The notes beneath the pieces are model-generated. The model was given only the letters and a program-made list of their open reading frames with translations, ran no database searches and was not told where the DNA came from. A program made the translations under genes and the position numbers. Below, in pieces: positions 1 to 10,800 of a stretch of DNA of 64,000 nt. Every line of letters begins with the position of its first letter. The first letter of the stretch is position 1. The stretch is from Apteryx mantelli (lineage: Eukaryota; Chordata; Aves; Apterygiformes; Apterygidae): contig NC_089981.1 in assembly GCF_036417845.1 (NCBI RefSeq), positions 19,984,001 through 20,048,000 of the forward strand, read 5' to 3'.

Positions 1-1497
1 CTTCTTACTACTGGCTCAGTTGAAGGAAATCTGTTCGTCTCTGTCATGGCCAGTCACGTTAAATTTACTTTTATTTGTGTAATATTTTTGCTTGAATTGA
101 ACGTGCGTTAAAGAAAAAGCATACCAAAACACAGAAATCAATCTGCTACCATTCTCCCTTCTCCAGTTTGAAGACAACTTGCAGTTTCATATTGCCCTTC
201 CTCATACGATTGTGCAGCAGGGTTTTCCTCCGGTGGGGTGCCATATCAGCTTCTTTACTCAGTCTTTTCAAGGACTCAGGCTAGCTTTGGACACCTCTGC
301 AGGACATATCACTCATCAGAAGCACCTGTTTCTCACTGTACAGGATTAAGGAGACCTGGACAACAAGGCCAGACTTACAGAAACAACTTTTCAACACCTG
401 CAGTTAGGCGGGTGAATCCCAACCAGGACACTGTTTTACCGAGTCTCTGAGTTCACACTCAGTGAGTTTACATCTGTTGTTACTAAGTCTTTCTTTCTGG
501 GATTTACCTCCAACTCTGGAGGTAACACCTACCTCTGGGCTAGTTTACCTGAGCTTCTCTCTGCTCACAAATGCATTCATTTCTAAGAGGATCAAGCTTG
601 GCTTCCCCCACAGCACCTCACGCTCCACAGTTTGTCCAGTTCTGATAGTTCAACCTGTGGAGAACATAGAGGGCAAAATGGAGATATGTGTTCTCTCCAG
701 AAGCAGTGTGCCCCAGCCCAGCTCAGGGGCTAAGGACTCCCTTAATGCACCATGACCAGTGGAGCACCTCTGGACACGGGAGCCACCTGATCACTGCTCC
801 GGGGCCCGGGGGCAGCCCCACACCAGAGCCCTACCACAGCTGGAGAACCGGGTGCCAAGCACACAGCCCTTCATCTCCTCTGGGGCTGCTCCCCACAAGA
901 TGCTCTTGGCCATGGGAGACCACTTTCATCCTCCAAGCAGATCGCTGCCTTGCGCGACCTTTCTTCTGATGGATGCCAATGCAGGGCTGGCTGTACGGCC
1001 CTGCCAGCGTCACAAGTGGCATTTCAGCTAGTGCTTTTCTTCTGCAGCATTCCTTCCTTCCTTCCTTCCTTTTCTGTGTGCCTGTGGCCTCAGTGTGGGA
1101 AGCAGGGCAGATATGTAACCCTCAGCTCAGCTGAGGAGGACTCTCAGGCAGTATGCTTTGGCTCCCTGGTGGCAGTGATACACTTGCAGGTGGGAATGGA
1201 CAGTGGCTGCAAACAGCTGGGGAAGGGATGCATATGAGTTGCCTGAGAGCACCTGTGAAAGAAAAGCCTTGTCCAACCTAAAACATGCCATGTGCCACCA
1301 TTAAGACATGTTCAGGAGCTGCTCTGCTGCACTCATGCCACTAGAGAGCAGTGGTGGTACTTTAAGGATGCTTGGAAAATCCCAGGACGTCTCATTCAAC
1401 ATGTTGGCTAGTTTAGCATTACTGTCTCCCCATCACACACTATCCATGGAGCCTGCACAAAGGTCCTGGCTCTTCAGCCTGTTCGTAGGTGATCACT
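1..1497. repeat. Segmental duplication block A, copy 1
   Basis: This stretch recurs nearly base for base at 30843-31652 and 44670-46171. Copies 1 and 3 are collinear. Copy 2 lacks about 690 bases that lie here between roughly 570 and 1265. It contains a short CCTT-type microsatellite near 1049-1070. Small open frames occur, but they persist only because the copies are so similar, and none resembles a known protein. No gene is called here. Confidence 0.85.
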
Positions 1498-2245
1498 GAA
1501 TCAGAGTAATCACGGACTCAGGTGGGAAGGGACCTCAGGAGGCCTCTAGTCCAACCTCCTCCTTAATGCAGGTTTTCAACACTGAATTCACATCACATTG
1601 CGCAGGGCCTTCTCCAGTCAAGGCTTGAAAAATCTCCAAGGATGGAGGCTGCACAGCCTTGCTGGACCCCCTTCCAGTGCCCGACTGTCCTCTGGGGGGA
1701 AAAACAGTCTTCTATCCAGTCAAACCTCCCCATTTTGGTTTATGACCACTGTCCCTCATCTCTCTGCTGTGCGCCTCAGCAGAGTCTGGCTTTGGCTTCT
1801 TGATAACCTGCGTGTAGGCACTGTGAGGCTGCTCTTAGGTCCTCCCAAGGCCTTCTGGTCTCCAGGCTAAGTAAGCACTTTCCCCTCAGCTTCTTATCAC
1901 AGGTGGTCCCCAACTGTCTTGGTGGTCCCTGCTAGACTTGCTCGGGTTTGTTGACACCATTCTTGCTGTGGGGGCCAAACCTGGAGGGGGTACCCAAACA
2001 TGGCCTAAGAAGTGCCAAGTAAAGGGGGATAAGCACAGCCCTCCACATCCTGGCTGTGCTCCTGTGCACGTGGCCCAGGATGCTCTAGGCTCCACTCGCT
2101 GCCAGGGCACACTGCTGGCTCAGGCTTGCCTGCCAGGACTGCAGGTCTCCCAGCAGAGATGCTCCCCAGCACACACCAGTCTGTCACAGGCACAGCACTT
2201 ATCATTTCTCCCCGCTGAAGTTCATGAGGTTCCTGGTGGCCCATT
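1498..2245 (-). mobile_element. CR1 LINE fragment, antisense, cut at 2245
   Basis: The stretch starts with the typical CR1 3'-end words read in antisense (GGGAAGGGACCTCAGGAGG, then TAGTCCAACCTCC). It continues through the antisense C-terminal reverse-transcriptase region up to the 'TTCATGAGGTTCC' segment. The sister copies at 31653 and 46172 carry the same CR1 further, into CAGCCTGCCCAGGTCC. This copy instead switches at about 2245 to unrelated sequence that leads into the MROH exons. CR1 is a non-LTR retrotransposon; this is a 5'-truncated dead copy. Confidence 0.85.
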
Positions 2246-2358
2246 CCCATTCCTGGCTGGGCCTGGCCTGTGGGAGAATGCCTAGACTGGGCAGTGCAGT
2301 CCCAGAACAGGTTTGCCTGCCCTGCTCAGGACCAACGCTACCTTCTTCCCCCTGCCAG

Positions 2359-5300
2359 AGAGATGAGAAAGGCCCTGCATCCCCAGCGTGCCTGGATCTT
2401 CCACCAGCTGACAGTGCTGCTCAGCAGCGAGGAGCCCTGCCACGAGATCCCTGCCATGGCTTTCCTCGTCGAGGTGAGCCCAGTGCCAAGCGGGGCCTCT
2501 CTGGGGTGCCACAAACCACTCTACTCTCTTGCGCCCGCAGCTTTGGGGTGCTTGGCAGTGAACGGAGCGGGGCAGTGGGTGCATCCCAGCAGTACCCTTG
2601 GCCTCAGCACATTTCTGGTGGGATAACTCTTGTCACCACCTGTATTTCGTGCCTCCTTTGTGCCTGCTTTCTCTCCTTGACTGCTCCTCAGAGGCATGAG
2701 AACAAGAGGCTGTGGCTGGTTGCGAGGCCCAGAGGAGCAAGCGAGTGTTCTGCACGGTGTGCCCTGAAGCACAGGGCAGGGCCACAGGGGCTCTCACAAC
2801 TGCTGCTGCCTTCAGGCTGGCCCTTGTGGCCTTGCCCCGAGCTCTTGCTTGGATCCAGCACTGCCTGCTATGGCAAGTCCTGCCAGCTTCATCAGCCTGT
2901 CACTGCTGTGCGTGTTTCAGCTGCTGGTCTGTGCTGACCTTAGCGGAGAGGACGAGCGTGTCCTGAACCTCTTCCAGAGATACCTGCAAAGCCAGAGCAC
3001 GGTCATGCGTGGGCTGGTGTTGAGAGGCCTCCTCATACTGTGTGGGAGACCCGAGACGGTGAGTGGGGACAGCCGGCTGAAGCCATGCCAGCGGCCTGGG
3101 GCTGGGCAGGGAGTGCTGGGTAACACAGTAGCTTGCACTTTGCTGCGAATCAGGAGCGGTGATAGCTACCCTCTTCCTCTGCCCCCAAGTCCTTTGGGGC
3201 AGAGCCTTGGCTGTGCTGCACAAGGAGAACAGCACCGGTGCCACGGAGGGACCTTGGCCCTGCACCAAGCAAGCCAGCTCCAAACCACCTCAGTCGCAGG
3301 AATTCTGTGCTCAGTGCAGTTGCGTTTCACACAGGCAAGGAAAATGCAGGCCCTGTTGCCAGTCATCATGGAGTGCCTGCAGGATGCAAACAGGGACATC
3401 GGCGCACAGGCCCTAGTTGTGCTCAGCAACATGCTCCATCTCCTGGAGGACGGGCAGAGGGCCAGCCCCATCGCTCTGCAGCTGGCTCAGCAGCTCCTGC
3501 CACTCTTGGATGACGTAAGGCTGGGGGCAGAGCCGGGGGGTCCTGCTGGCGGGCCTGTGTGTGCTATGTATGGCATCAGGGCTCTGGGCTGTTTGTCTCC
3601 ACGTGTGCCCACTAGCATGGGAATTTGTGCCTCCCTCTGCAGAAGGGGTCCTGGCTGCTGTCAGGAAACTTTTTGCCCTGCAGGTTTCGGACCACTGCCC
3701 TGTCCTCCTCCTGCAGCACAGCCCTGAATAGCCTGGCTTCTTCAGCAGTGGCCTGGGGCAGAGCCCATCCCTGGCATGGCCCATGCTCATGCCCAGCCCA
3801 GCAGATGCACGGTCCATAATGACAACTTCCCTTCAGCCCCTTGCAGGCCACCACAACTTCTCCCTCCTCCCTTCCCATCCCCGGGGCATCCCAGCCCCCG
3901 TGACAGGCACTGCGTGCCCAGCCCAGGCCCTGGGCAGTCCAGCTGCAGGCTGAGGCTTGCTCTCAGAGCCCAGGCAGCTCTGCCAGGCATGACGGTGGGC
4001 TCTCAGCACTCACTGGGGCAGGCATGTGAGGCTTTGAGCAGGGGGATGCGCCCACGGGCCAAGGTGGAGGGCCAGCCCCGTCTGCTCCAGCCACATGGAC
4101 CCCCTTGCTCATCGTGGGTTTGCAGCAGCCAGTGCTGAGCTCCTCTCCTCTTCCTTCCCACCAGGAGTCCAGCTGTGTGCGAAAGCTCTCCATCCAGCTC
4201 CTCAAAGACGCGATGGAGATGGTAGCGGGCACTGCAAGGCAGCAGATGAAGCAGCAAGTGCAGAGGAGCCTGCTTCTCCTGTTCTTCCACTTGCATGACC
4301 AGGTCCAGAGCGTGGCCCAGGTGTGCCTTTCTAACCTGACCGGTCATCTGGGGAGGGCAATGCTGACCCCCTTTGGGTGGGCCTGAGCATCAGGAGCAAA
4401 GGCTGCTGGCAATCAGACCCTTTGAATGTGTGTCACCTTGAGGCCCAACCTCCTGAGTGCCAGAGGAGGGTGCAGAGACCCCCTCCATGTCTACACCAAG
4501 CCCACCGCTGCCTTCGTCCTCCTGCCATGCCTCCTCCTGCACACATGGATGGAGAGGTGGGGTCCCCTCACACCCCCCACTCCCTCCATACAGCCCTCCA
4601 CCAGCACAGGCCACAGGAAGAGACCCTGCAGGCGCAGAGCTAGCAGGGGCTGGAAAGCCAGGCACGGACATTTCCCAGCCCTGCACCCCCGGTTCCGGGC
4701 TCTGGAGTCTGGGCACAAGGGAGCAGCAACCAAGCAGGATGGGGAGCCCAGCACTATGCTGGGAATGCCCAGGGGAGGCGCTTCTGCCTGAGGCCTGCAC
4801 CGGCGTCTCTGTGACCGCAGCACTTCAGCCTCCTCCTGCCCTTGGCTACAGCTCAGCAGCTCTTAGGGATCTCTGTCCTGCTGCCCTGGCAGCACAAGGG
4901 GCCTCAGATGGTGGTTGCCTCACATCTCTGCCTGGGGCACTGGAACCCAGGGCCACGCTTGGTCCCCAGCTGCGGCATCTTCCCATCAGGGGCCAAGAAA
5001 GGCTCCGAGCCTTGCCACAAGGAGGGAGGCGCAAGGTCTCCTCCCCTGGGCCGTGCTGGCATCTCCTAGCCTCTGCTGCTGTGCAGGCCTCTCAGGAAGC
5101 CCTTCTCAGGGCTGCGAAGTTGCTGAAATGGGAGCAGCTCAGGCACCTGACCGAGACATCGCAGACGTGGAGGATCGGCGAGTGCCTGGAAAGGACAGCC
5201 CCAAAGTGCCCAGCACCCAGCCTCCACAAGGCCTGCCCCCCTCCAGGCCCAATGTGTGGGGCAGGCAGCTGTGCCCCTACCCACAGCTGCAACCACAGCC

Positions 5301-6688
5301 CCCAGCCTGGAGCTTCGCACATGCTCCCTTTCCTCAAGGACACTGCCCCGGCAGGCTGTTCTCCAGGCTCCTCTCCCCTTGCTCACCCCGGCATGCTAAA
5401 GCAGCCCCTGGCCCAGCTGACACTTCAGCGTCCCTGGGGAGCACCTTGCCCTCTGCTCCCTCCAGACCTCAGCACTACATGGCTCGTGGCTGGGCAAATG
5501 TCCCGGCAGGGGCAGGAAGGGCAGACTGGTCCTGCGGGCAGGGACTGGCCAGCTGAGTGCGGAGGGTCTGCACCAACCCTGTGCCCTTGTGCTCTCTCCA
5601 GCTGGCGGGAGACAGGAGCAGGATGGAGGAATACCTGCGCCAGGGCCTGCTCTACTTGGAGAGCCCACAGGAGCCCTTGCAAGAGGCAGCTGTGAGGTTT
5701 CTTGGTGAGCCACACAACCGCTGGGGTCCCTCTCTATCCCAGGGCAGCTTGGTCCCAGTCCTGGCTGTTGCACTGGCAGCGACAACCAGCCCTGTGGCTG
5801 TCAGAGCCCCCACTGCCCTGTGCAGGGCCTGGGTGCCCGGCAGCTCCATGTCACCCTCTCCCATCCCTGTCCTTGCATGTGCTGTTAGTGGGAGCCTTCT
5901 TCAGGCCCTTACAGCCTCCTTGAGTGCTATGCTCTGGAGACCACCCTGGAGTCAGCCCTGCCTGTGGGGAGCAGGGTGCGGGGCCAGGCCGGCAGGGCTG
6001 GCAGGAGCTGTGCTGCTGGGGCTGCGCTGGGCAGCAGCATTTGTGACAGGCTGTGTGTGCCTAGGGCTCCTCGGGCAGCACATGAGGGACCAGAGCGAGG
6101 AGAAGCTGCAGGACATCTTTGAGGGTGAGTGAGGGCCATCAGGCTGTCAGCCAGGGCTGGCAGGGAGGAAGAAAGACCCTGGGCAGCGAGCGCCAATCCC
6201 CATCCCCAGGCAAGGAGGCTTCTGCTCCCCGTGTGCAGCAGGGGCCATGTGGGGAGAGGAGAGAGAGAGATTTCAGGGGCCTTTGGGACATTCCTGGCCA
6301 GACACGTGCAGCTGATCCATTTGTCCCCCCTGCTCTCTCCTGGCCCTGGGAAGAGCTGGGTGGGACTGGCCCTGGCAGGAGGCCAGGGCATGCCTGAGGT
6401 CTGCACAGATACAGGCGGTTGATCTCTGCTCTCGTCCTTCCTATTTCAGCCCTTCAGCTCTTGCAGAAGACAAGCATGCCCTCAATCCGTTCCCTGGTGG
6501 TCCAAACCATCCTGATCCTGAGAGCTTCAAGGACAAAGTCTCCATACAGAGCCAACCGAGGAACCGTGGCCTCCGGGATCTGGAGCATGTGGAAGAGGTG
6601 GCAGCGTTCTCTGGCAGAAAGCTGCATTTGCTGCCGGAGCTCTGCTCAGTCCTCATCTAGGGGTGCTCTGCACACAGGGGCCACCTGA
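2359..6688 (+). CDS. Maestro heat-like repeat (MROH) family gene, last eight exons (5'-truncated)
   Basis: Eight exons read in one continuous phase: 2359-2473, 2921-3058, 3335-3514, 4165-4320, 5087-5188, 5602-5704, 6065-6124 and 6450-6688 (TGA stop). All acceptors are AG, and all donors are GT except after exon 5. Family-typical words are seen: HQLTVLLSSEEPCHEIPAMA, FQRYLQSQSTVMRGLVLRG, ARKMQALLP, ASPIALQL, LLKWEQLRHL, WRIGECL, EEYLRQGL and EEKLQDIF. MROH proteins are long stacks of HEAT-like helical pairs, and their molecular role is poorly known. About 363 codons remain, which is only the C-terminal part; no upstream exons exist because a CR1 junction lies at 2245. The expected donor after the CTG ending at 5188 reads GA instead of GT. 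An ATTAAA at 6853-6858 could serve as the poly(A) signal. The gene could be a transcribed remnant or a pseudogene. I am sure of the family and unsure of function. Confidence 0.8.
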
Positions 6689-6852
6689 GCGTGCTGGGAA
6701 GTCTGGGCGGTTGCTGGCCTCTCTCCCTGCCTGCAGCACATCTCCACCCCGCAGGGGCCTGGGCTAGTGCTGCCGGTCCACCCTCTGCTGCCCTTTCCCC
6801 AAAGAAACAGTGTTGTCTCTTCACCACGTGTGGGTGTCTTTTCTTTGTGGGA

Positions 6853-6858
6853 ATTAAA
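6853..6858 (+). promoter_or_regulatory. ATTAAA poly(A) signal candidate for the MROH remnant
   Basis: ATTAAA lies about 165 bases after the MROH stop codon, a normal distance for a short bird 3' UTR. A second signal, AATAAA at 7541-7546, could give a longer form. Neither is proven to be used. Confidence 0.45.
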
Positions 6859-6859
6859 C

Positions 6860-8963
6860 TAAACGGCCCTAAAACTCAGGCCCTGAAGGAATCCGGATCA
6901 TCCTGAGAGGGGTAGGACACGCACTCTTTCCAGCAGTCTGTGGCAGCGCAGAACATACCCACACACTGTGTCTTTGCCACAAAGTGCCAGCTACTCTGAT
7001 GGGGCGTGAAGCCAAGAGGAAAGGAGAAGAAAAGTTTTCGCCTACCCTGCTCTCTCCAGAGACGGTGTGCTGGGGCAAGAGCAGGCCCCCGCGCTCTGCA
7101 TGGCTTACATATCCCATGGAAGGGGTGGCTGCGGTCTGAGGTGCAGCTCTAGACCTTTTCTAGCACCAGGGCCTACAGCACACAGGCCCTGGAGTTGCCT
7201 ATTTTTTGCCTCAAGAGCTCTCTGCTGAGATGGAGGGGAACCAGGGCAGATCATGGTGGAACGGTTCTCCCGCAGGGTCAGTCCCTGTTCTAATGTCCCT
7301 TCACCTTAGGAAGTGCAAGAGCATCTTTCTCCAGCTGGCCTCCGTCTCAACACTGTAGAAGAGAAGCTGCTAATGAATTGTAGAAGGACTTTTTCCAAAA
7401 AGGGGTGGCAGGATCGCAGTGATGCCAACCTTATTGAACCATGGGTGATTCTTCAGGAAAAGAAGCACCCTGTTTTCCCTTACAAAAGGGTCAGGAATGG
7501 CTGGAAGACCACAGCTGTCTGGACAAGACTCTGCCTTGAAAATAAAGCACCTCTTCTGCCATCCCTCGCTTGAGGAAGGACACAGGGCTGACGCCTCGCC
7601 TGCAATGGCTTCAGCTGGCATCACTGAGCCCAACAGCATTGCAAACTGTGGACAAATCTCCTTGCATGCCCTGCAAACAGACCCCTCGGCCCAGGGGAGC
7701 CCTGGCAGGAGGGCCCCCATCGGGCCCCACTCTGACAAGAGGCAGCCAGTGCTCCCATCAGCGTAGAAACAAATGCCCAACCCAGAAGGAGGCAGAACAG
7801 ACTCACGAGCACCCAACCTGGCTGCTACACTCTACTGCTTCATTTCAGGCATTGCTTTGCAGAAGGAAGGAGATCCAGCCCCCTCTTACTTCTCTGGGCC
7901 AGCTTCCACCCATTGGGAGCCCCCAACCAGCTCCTGCTGGGTGCAGTCAGGGCAACAGCTTCAGCCATGCAGGGAGCCCAAGCAGCTGCTGCTCCCCAAC
8001 TGCTGCTCCCCTTCCTCAGCAACACCCCTGCTGCCCTCCACCCCAGGCTACTTCCAGCCTTTGGGCATTGCCTGCTCTCGGATTTTGGAAAAGGGAGCAG
8101 GTCCAGACCAAAGCAAAAATGCTGCAACTCAAACCCCAGGGAGGGGAGGTGGAGTGTGACCATCCTTGCACAGCCCCAGGGCAAGTAGGGACCCCCGAGC
8201 AGAAGGGCATGGCAAAGCCCCAGAAGAGAACACAGGGGTCAGCATCACCCTTTGGCTGAGTTCAGCAGTGACGGGTCAGTGCGTCGGGCTCTGCACGTTA
8301 ATTGTTCACATTACCATCTGTCTCATCTAACATCGGTAAAAAGGTCATAATGAACATAACATAGATGAAAAATGTATTGAATTTAGCATAGATATTGACA
8401 AGAAGGAATGAAATAAAATTGTATGTAACTGGGACGTTAGCATTTCTGATATTAACAGTGTAGTGCTAAACTCATACTGAACACTGAGGGTTCGATTTCG
8501 CTGCCTGAATGGGGGAGCATGCAGCCATTTGGGATACCCTGAGCGTATTATTAGCAGAATTTCATTAACTGTAGTAGAAGCTTAGGCACCTCTAGTTTAT
8601 ATGTTTACACTCATAATGTATACAACTGACAGTTTATTTGCATGAGTATGCTGTTGCACAAATTCTTCATGTCCTCATGCTCCAGTATTAGCAACCAATT
8701 TCTCATTATATTCCTGGCTCTATTTTATCACTGTTTCAATATTATAGTGTAGGGGCTGAACCACAAGAAAGGGGAAGTATTCTACCAGATAGTCTGACAT
8801 GAAAGCAAGTATATTCCTGGAGCCACCTCAAGCTGCTGCTCAGTAAGTCCCTATTTGTAGTGGAAGACAGAAATTCGGTGAGATACTGACCCCCAGCACT
8901 TTTCGTCTCTGGATTAATGGCAAAAATGGGACTTTTCTTTTTTCTTTTTCTCTACTCTCATAG
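6860..8963. other. Intergenic region, no gene recognised
   Basis: Open frames of up to about 230 codons occur on the + strand between 7313 and 8259. They have proline-, serine- and glutamine-rich low-information translations and no recognisable domain. From about 8280 the sequence becomes AT-rich. I see no array block, CR1 end or RNA gene here. Confidence 0.6.
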
Positions 8964-8985
8964 GAGGCAAAACAAACTCTACTAA

Positions 8986-9231
8986 ATGGCAAAGGAAAAC
9001 AGCACCATGGCGCTAGATTTCATTTTCCTAGCATTCTCGGATCACCCAGAGCTGCAGGCCCCCCTCTTTGTGGTGTTGCTCATGATCTACATTCTCACTC
9101 TGGTGGGAAAGCTTGGAATGATTGTGTTGATAAGGATTCACTCTCAACTTCATACCCCCATATGCTTCTGCCTCAATCTATTCTTATTTGCGTTATTCTT
9201 CCATTACTGCATCTGGATGTTTACTTACTAA
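8986..9231 (+). pseudogene. Truncated olfactory receptor pseudogene (N-terminal third only)
   Basis: The ATG at 8986 follows a pyrimidine-rich acceptor (TTTCTCTACTCTCATAG, ending 8963), the usual position of the 5'-UTR intron of vertebrate OR genes. The translation starts [20 protein letters not shown] and runs through TM1 ([12 protein letters not shown]) to the LHTP motif at the TM1-TM2 border. It has N5 in an N-S-T glycosylation sequon. Where PMYFFLSNLS is expected it reads PICFCLNLF, then homology stops and a stop codon follows at 9231. TM3-TM7 are absent, so it cannot make a receptor. It is closer to the + strand pseudogenes at 34786 and 49418 in style (GKLGMI) than to the four - strand ORs. 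Confidence 0.85.
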
Positions 9232-9239
9232 TAAAAGGG

Positions 9240-9530
9240 TGAAGAGGGGAAAACTGGATCTCTGTTTTGCTTTGATTGTCAGAACACTAGGGGCTTTTTA
9301 TTTATAAATACTCAATGCATGCTTGTTTCTCTGTCTGTCTCAGAGTGTAGAGGACTGCAATGAACACTTTTACTTTTCTAAAAAAATGTTAATAATATAA
9401 TAAGCTCAAATAAAAATAGAGACTTTCATGTTTATCAAATAACTGGATGAGTGACTCCACCTAGTAGGAGAATAGCCTGCAGCTGAGGCAGGAGCACTGG
9501 TTTGGAGCAGTCAAGTCTACATAAGTTAGG
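9240..9530. other. AT-rich intergenic sequence
   Basis: This is AT-rich sequence with short A runs. No gene or repeat end was recognised. Confidence 0.5.
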
Positions 9531-9594
9531 ATGAGATGAGATGAGATGAGATGAGATGAGATGAGATGAGATGAGATGAGATGAGATGAGATGA
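9531..9594. repeat. Pentanucleotide microsatellite (ATGAG)n
   Basis: There are about 13 uninterrupted units of ATGAG. They create a false SHLIS-repeat open frame on the - strand. Confidence 0.97.
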
Positions 9595-10540
9595 CCTCAC
9601 CTCTGGAGGTGCACTTCAAAGGAACTGCACTGGTTAGTGTCACCTTAGAATTTGACCCATCTAATTTAATACAGAAAATTCACTTGGCATAATCTGGGTA
9701 CAGAATTCCTTTGTCTCCAATGGAACAAAAATAATGTAGACCAACTGAAGTTTCAGGAAAGTTGTACCGATCAAGGTGAACAGGTATTTCAGGCTGAGTA
9801 GCTACCTGAAGTAATCACATTGAATTCACGCAAATGTAAGTACATTTCAAATCTTAATTCACCTATCTCTTTATAAATTAGTGTACCATTAAGAGAACTG
9901 AATGTTTCTTGTATTAATTTCTGCATGAAAAGCCTACTAACAGATGTTGACTTATTTACTTTGCTTCAGCGATAGTCAAAATGAACAGCAATCACAGAAT
10001 GTGTCCTGCTCTAATCTGTTGTCCTTTAGAGTCTAGCCAAACGTAGTCTTTGTGTCAAAGGGAAAAAGATGTGTGATATTACTCAGAGCTGTTCAGAATT
10101 TGCTTATTCCAGGAGCTGTCATGTTTGCTTCATTCTCCAAGGTCATAAGAAAGCAGTCAAAATGCTGTTACTAAGCATAACTGTTACTGCCAAGGTTTGA
10201 CACACTCCTGTTAGATTGAAGTCTCAGTAGGAACCACTGCTACTTGCGCAAATATAAGGAGAGATTCTTGCTTCATATTTTGCAGTTCAGTTGATTTGGA
10301 GGGTAGGGCGGGGAGGAATGAAAGAACAGAGGAATGAAGGAGACTGCTCATCTCACAGAGCCAAATGCTAAACACATTTTCCACAAGAAAAAGCCCATCT
10401 TGTGAATGCTACGTACATTGCTTTGTTTTTTCTCTTCCACAGTACTATGTCACAACATTTACCTCAGTTCATATCTGGAAATTAAAAGAATTCTCCGAGA
10501 GATTTAACCACCTACGTCTTCTCCAGAATCACAACGGTCA
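9595..10540. other. AT-rich intergenic sequence, no gene recognised
   Basis: The composition is AT-rich up to about 10530, with scattered in-frame stops in all frames. The composition changes sharply at about 10540. Confidence 0.5.
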
Positions 10541-10800
10541 ACTGGGCGCGCGGGGCGGGGCCACCTAACGGCCCCCTGGGCGCGCGCGGGGAGAGGGGGA
10601 GGGTCGTGACCAAGGGTCCCCAGAGCGCGGGAGCTAACGGCCGCCTGCTGGGCGCTACTGGTCAGTGACAGTCAGCGGGGAGAGCCGGCAGCGGGAGAGG
10701 CGCGGGAGGGGGCGGCGCTGCTCCCCGGCCCCGCTGAGGGGAGGGAGGGAGGGAGGCCTGGCCCGGCCCGGCTCGGCTCGGTGCCGGCGACAAAAATCTC
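10541..10800. promoter_or_regulatory. Orphan CpG-rich, GC-box-bearing promoter-like patch
   Basis: About 260 bases are very GC- and CpG-rich and lie between AT-rich flanks. They contain an SP1-type GGGGCGGGG box (10552-10560), GCGCGCG runs, and repeated CCCGGCCCGG and GGCTCGGCTCGG words. Such patches usually mark housekeeping or broadly active promoters in birds. No gene with an obvious first exon starts here on either strand. The only nearby coding-like stretches are the weak - strand candidates at 12784-13440, which read toward it rather than away from it. The transcript, if there is one, is unknown. Confidence 0.6.

Noticed and set aside
238-1237. Short frames of block A that recur unchanged at 31.1 and 44.9-45.9 kb
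   Set aside because: Copies are nearly identical throughout, including non-coding parts, so frame conservation carries no weight. No start context or domain was seen.
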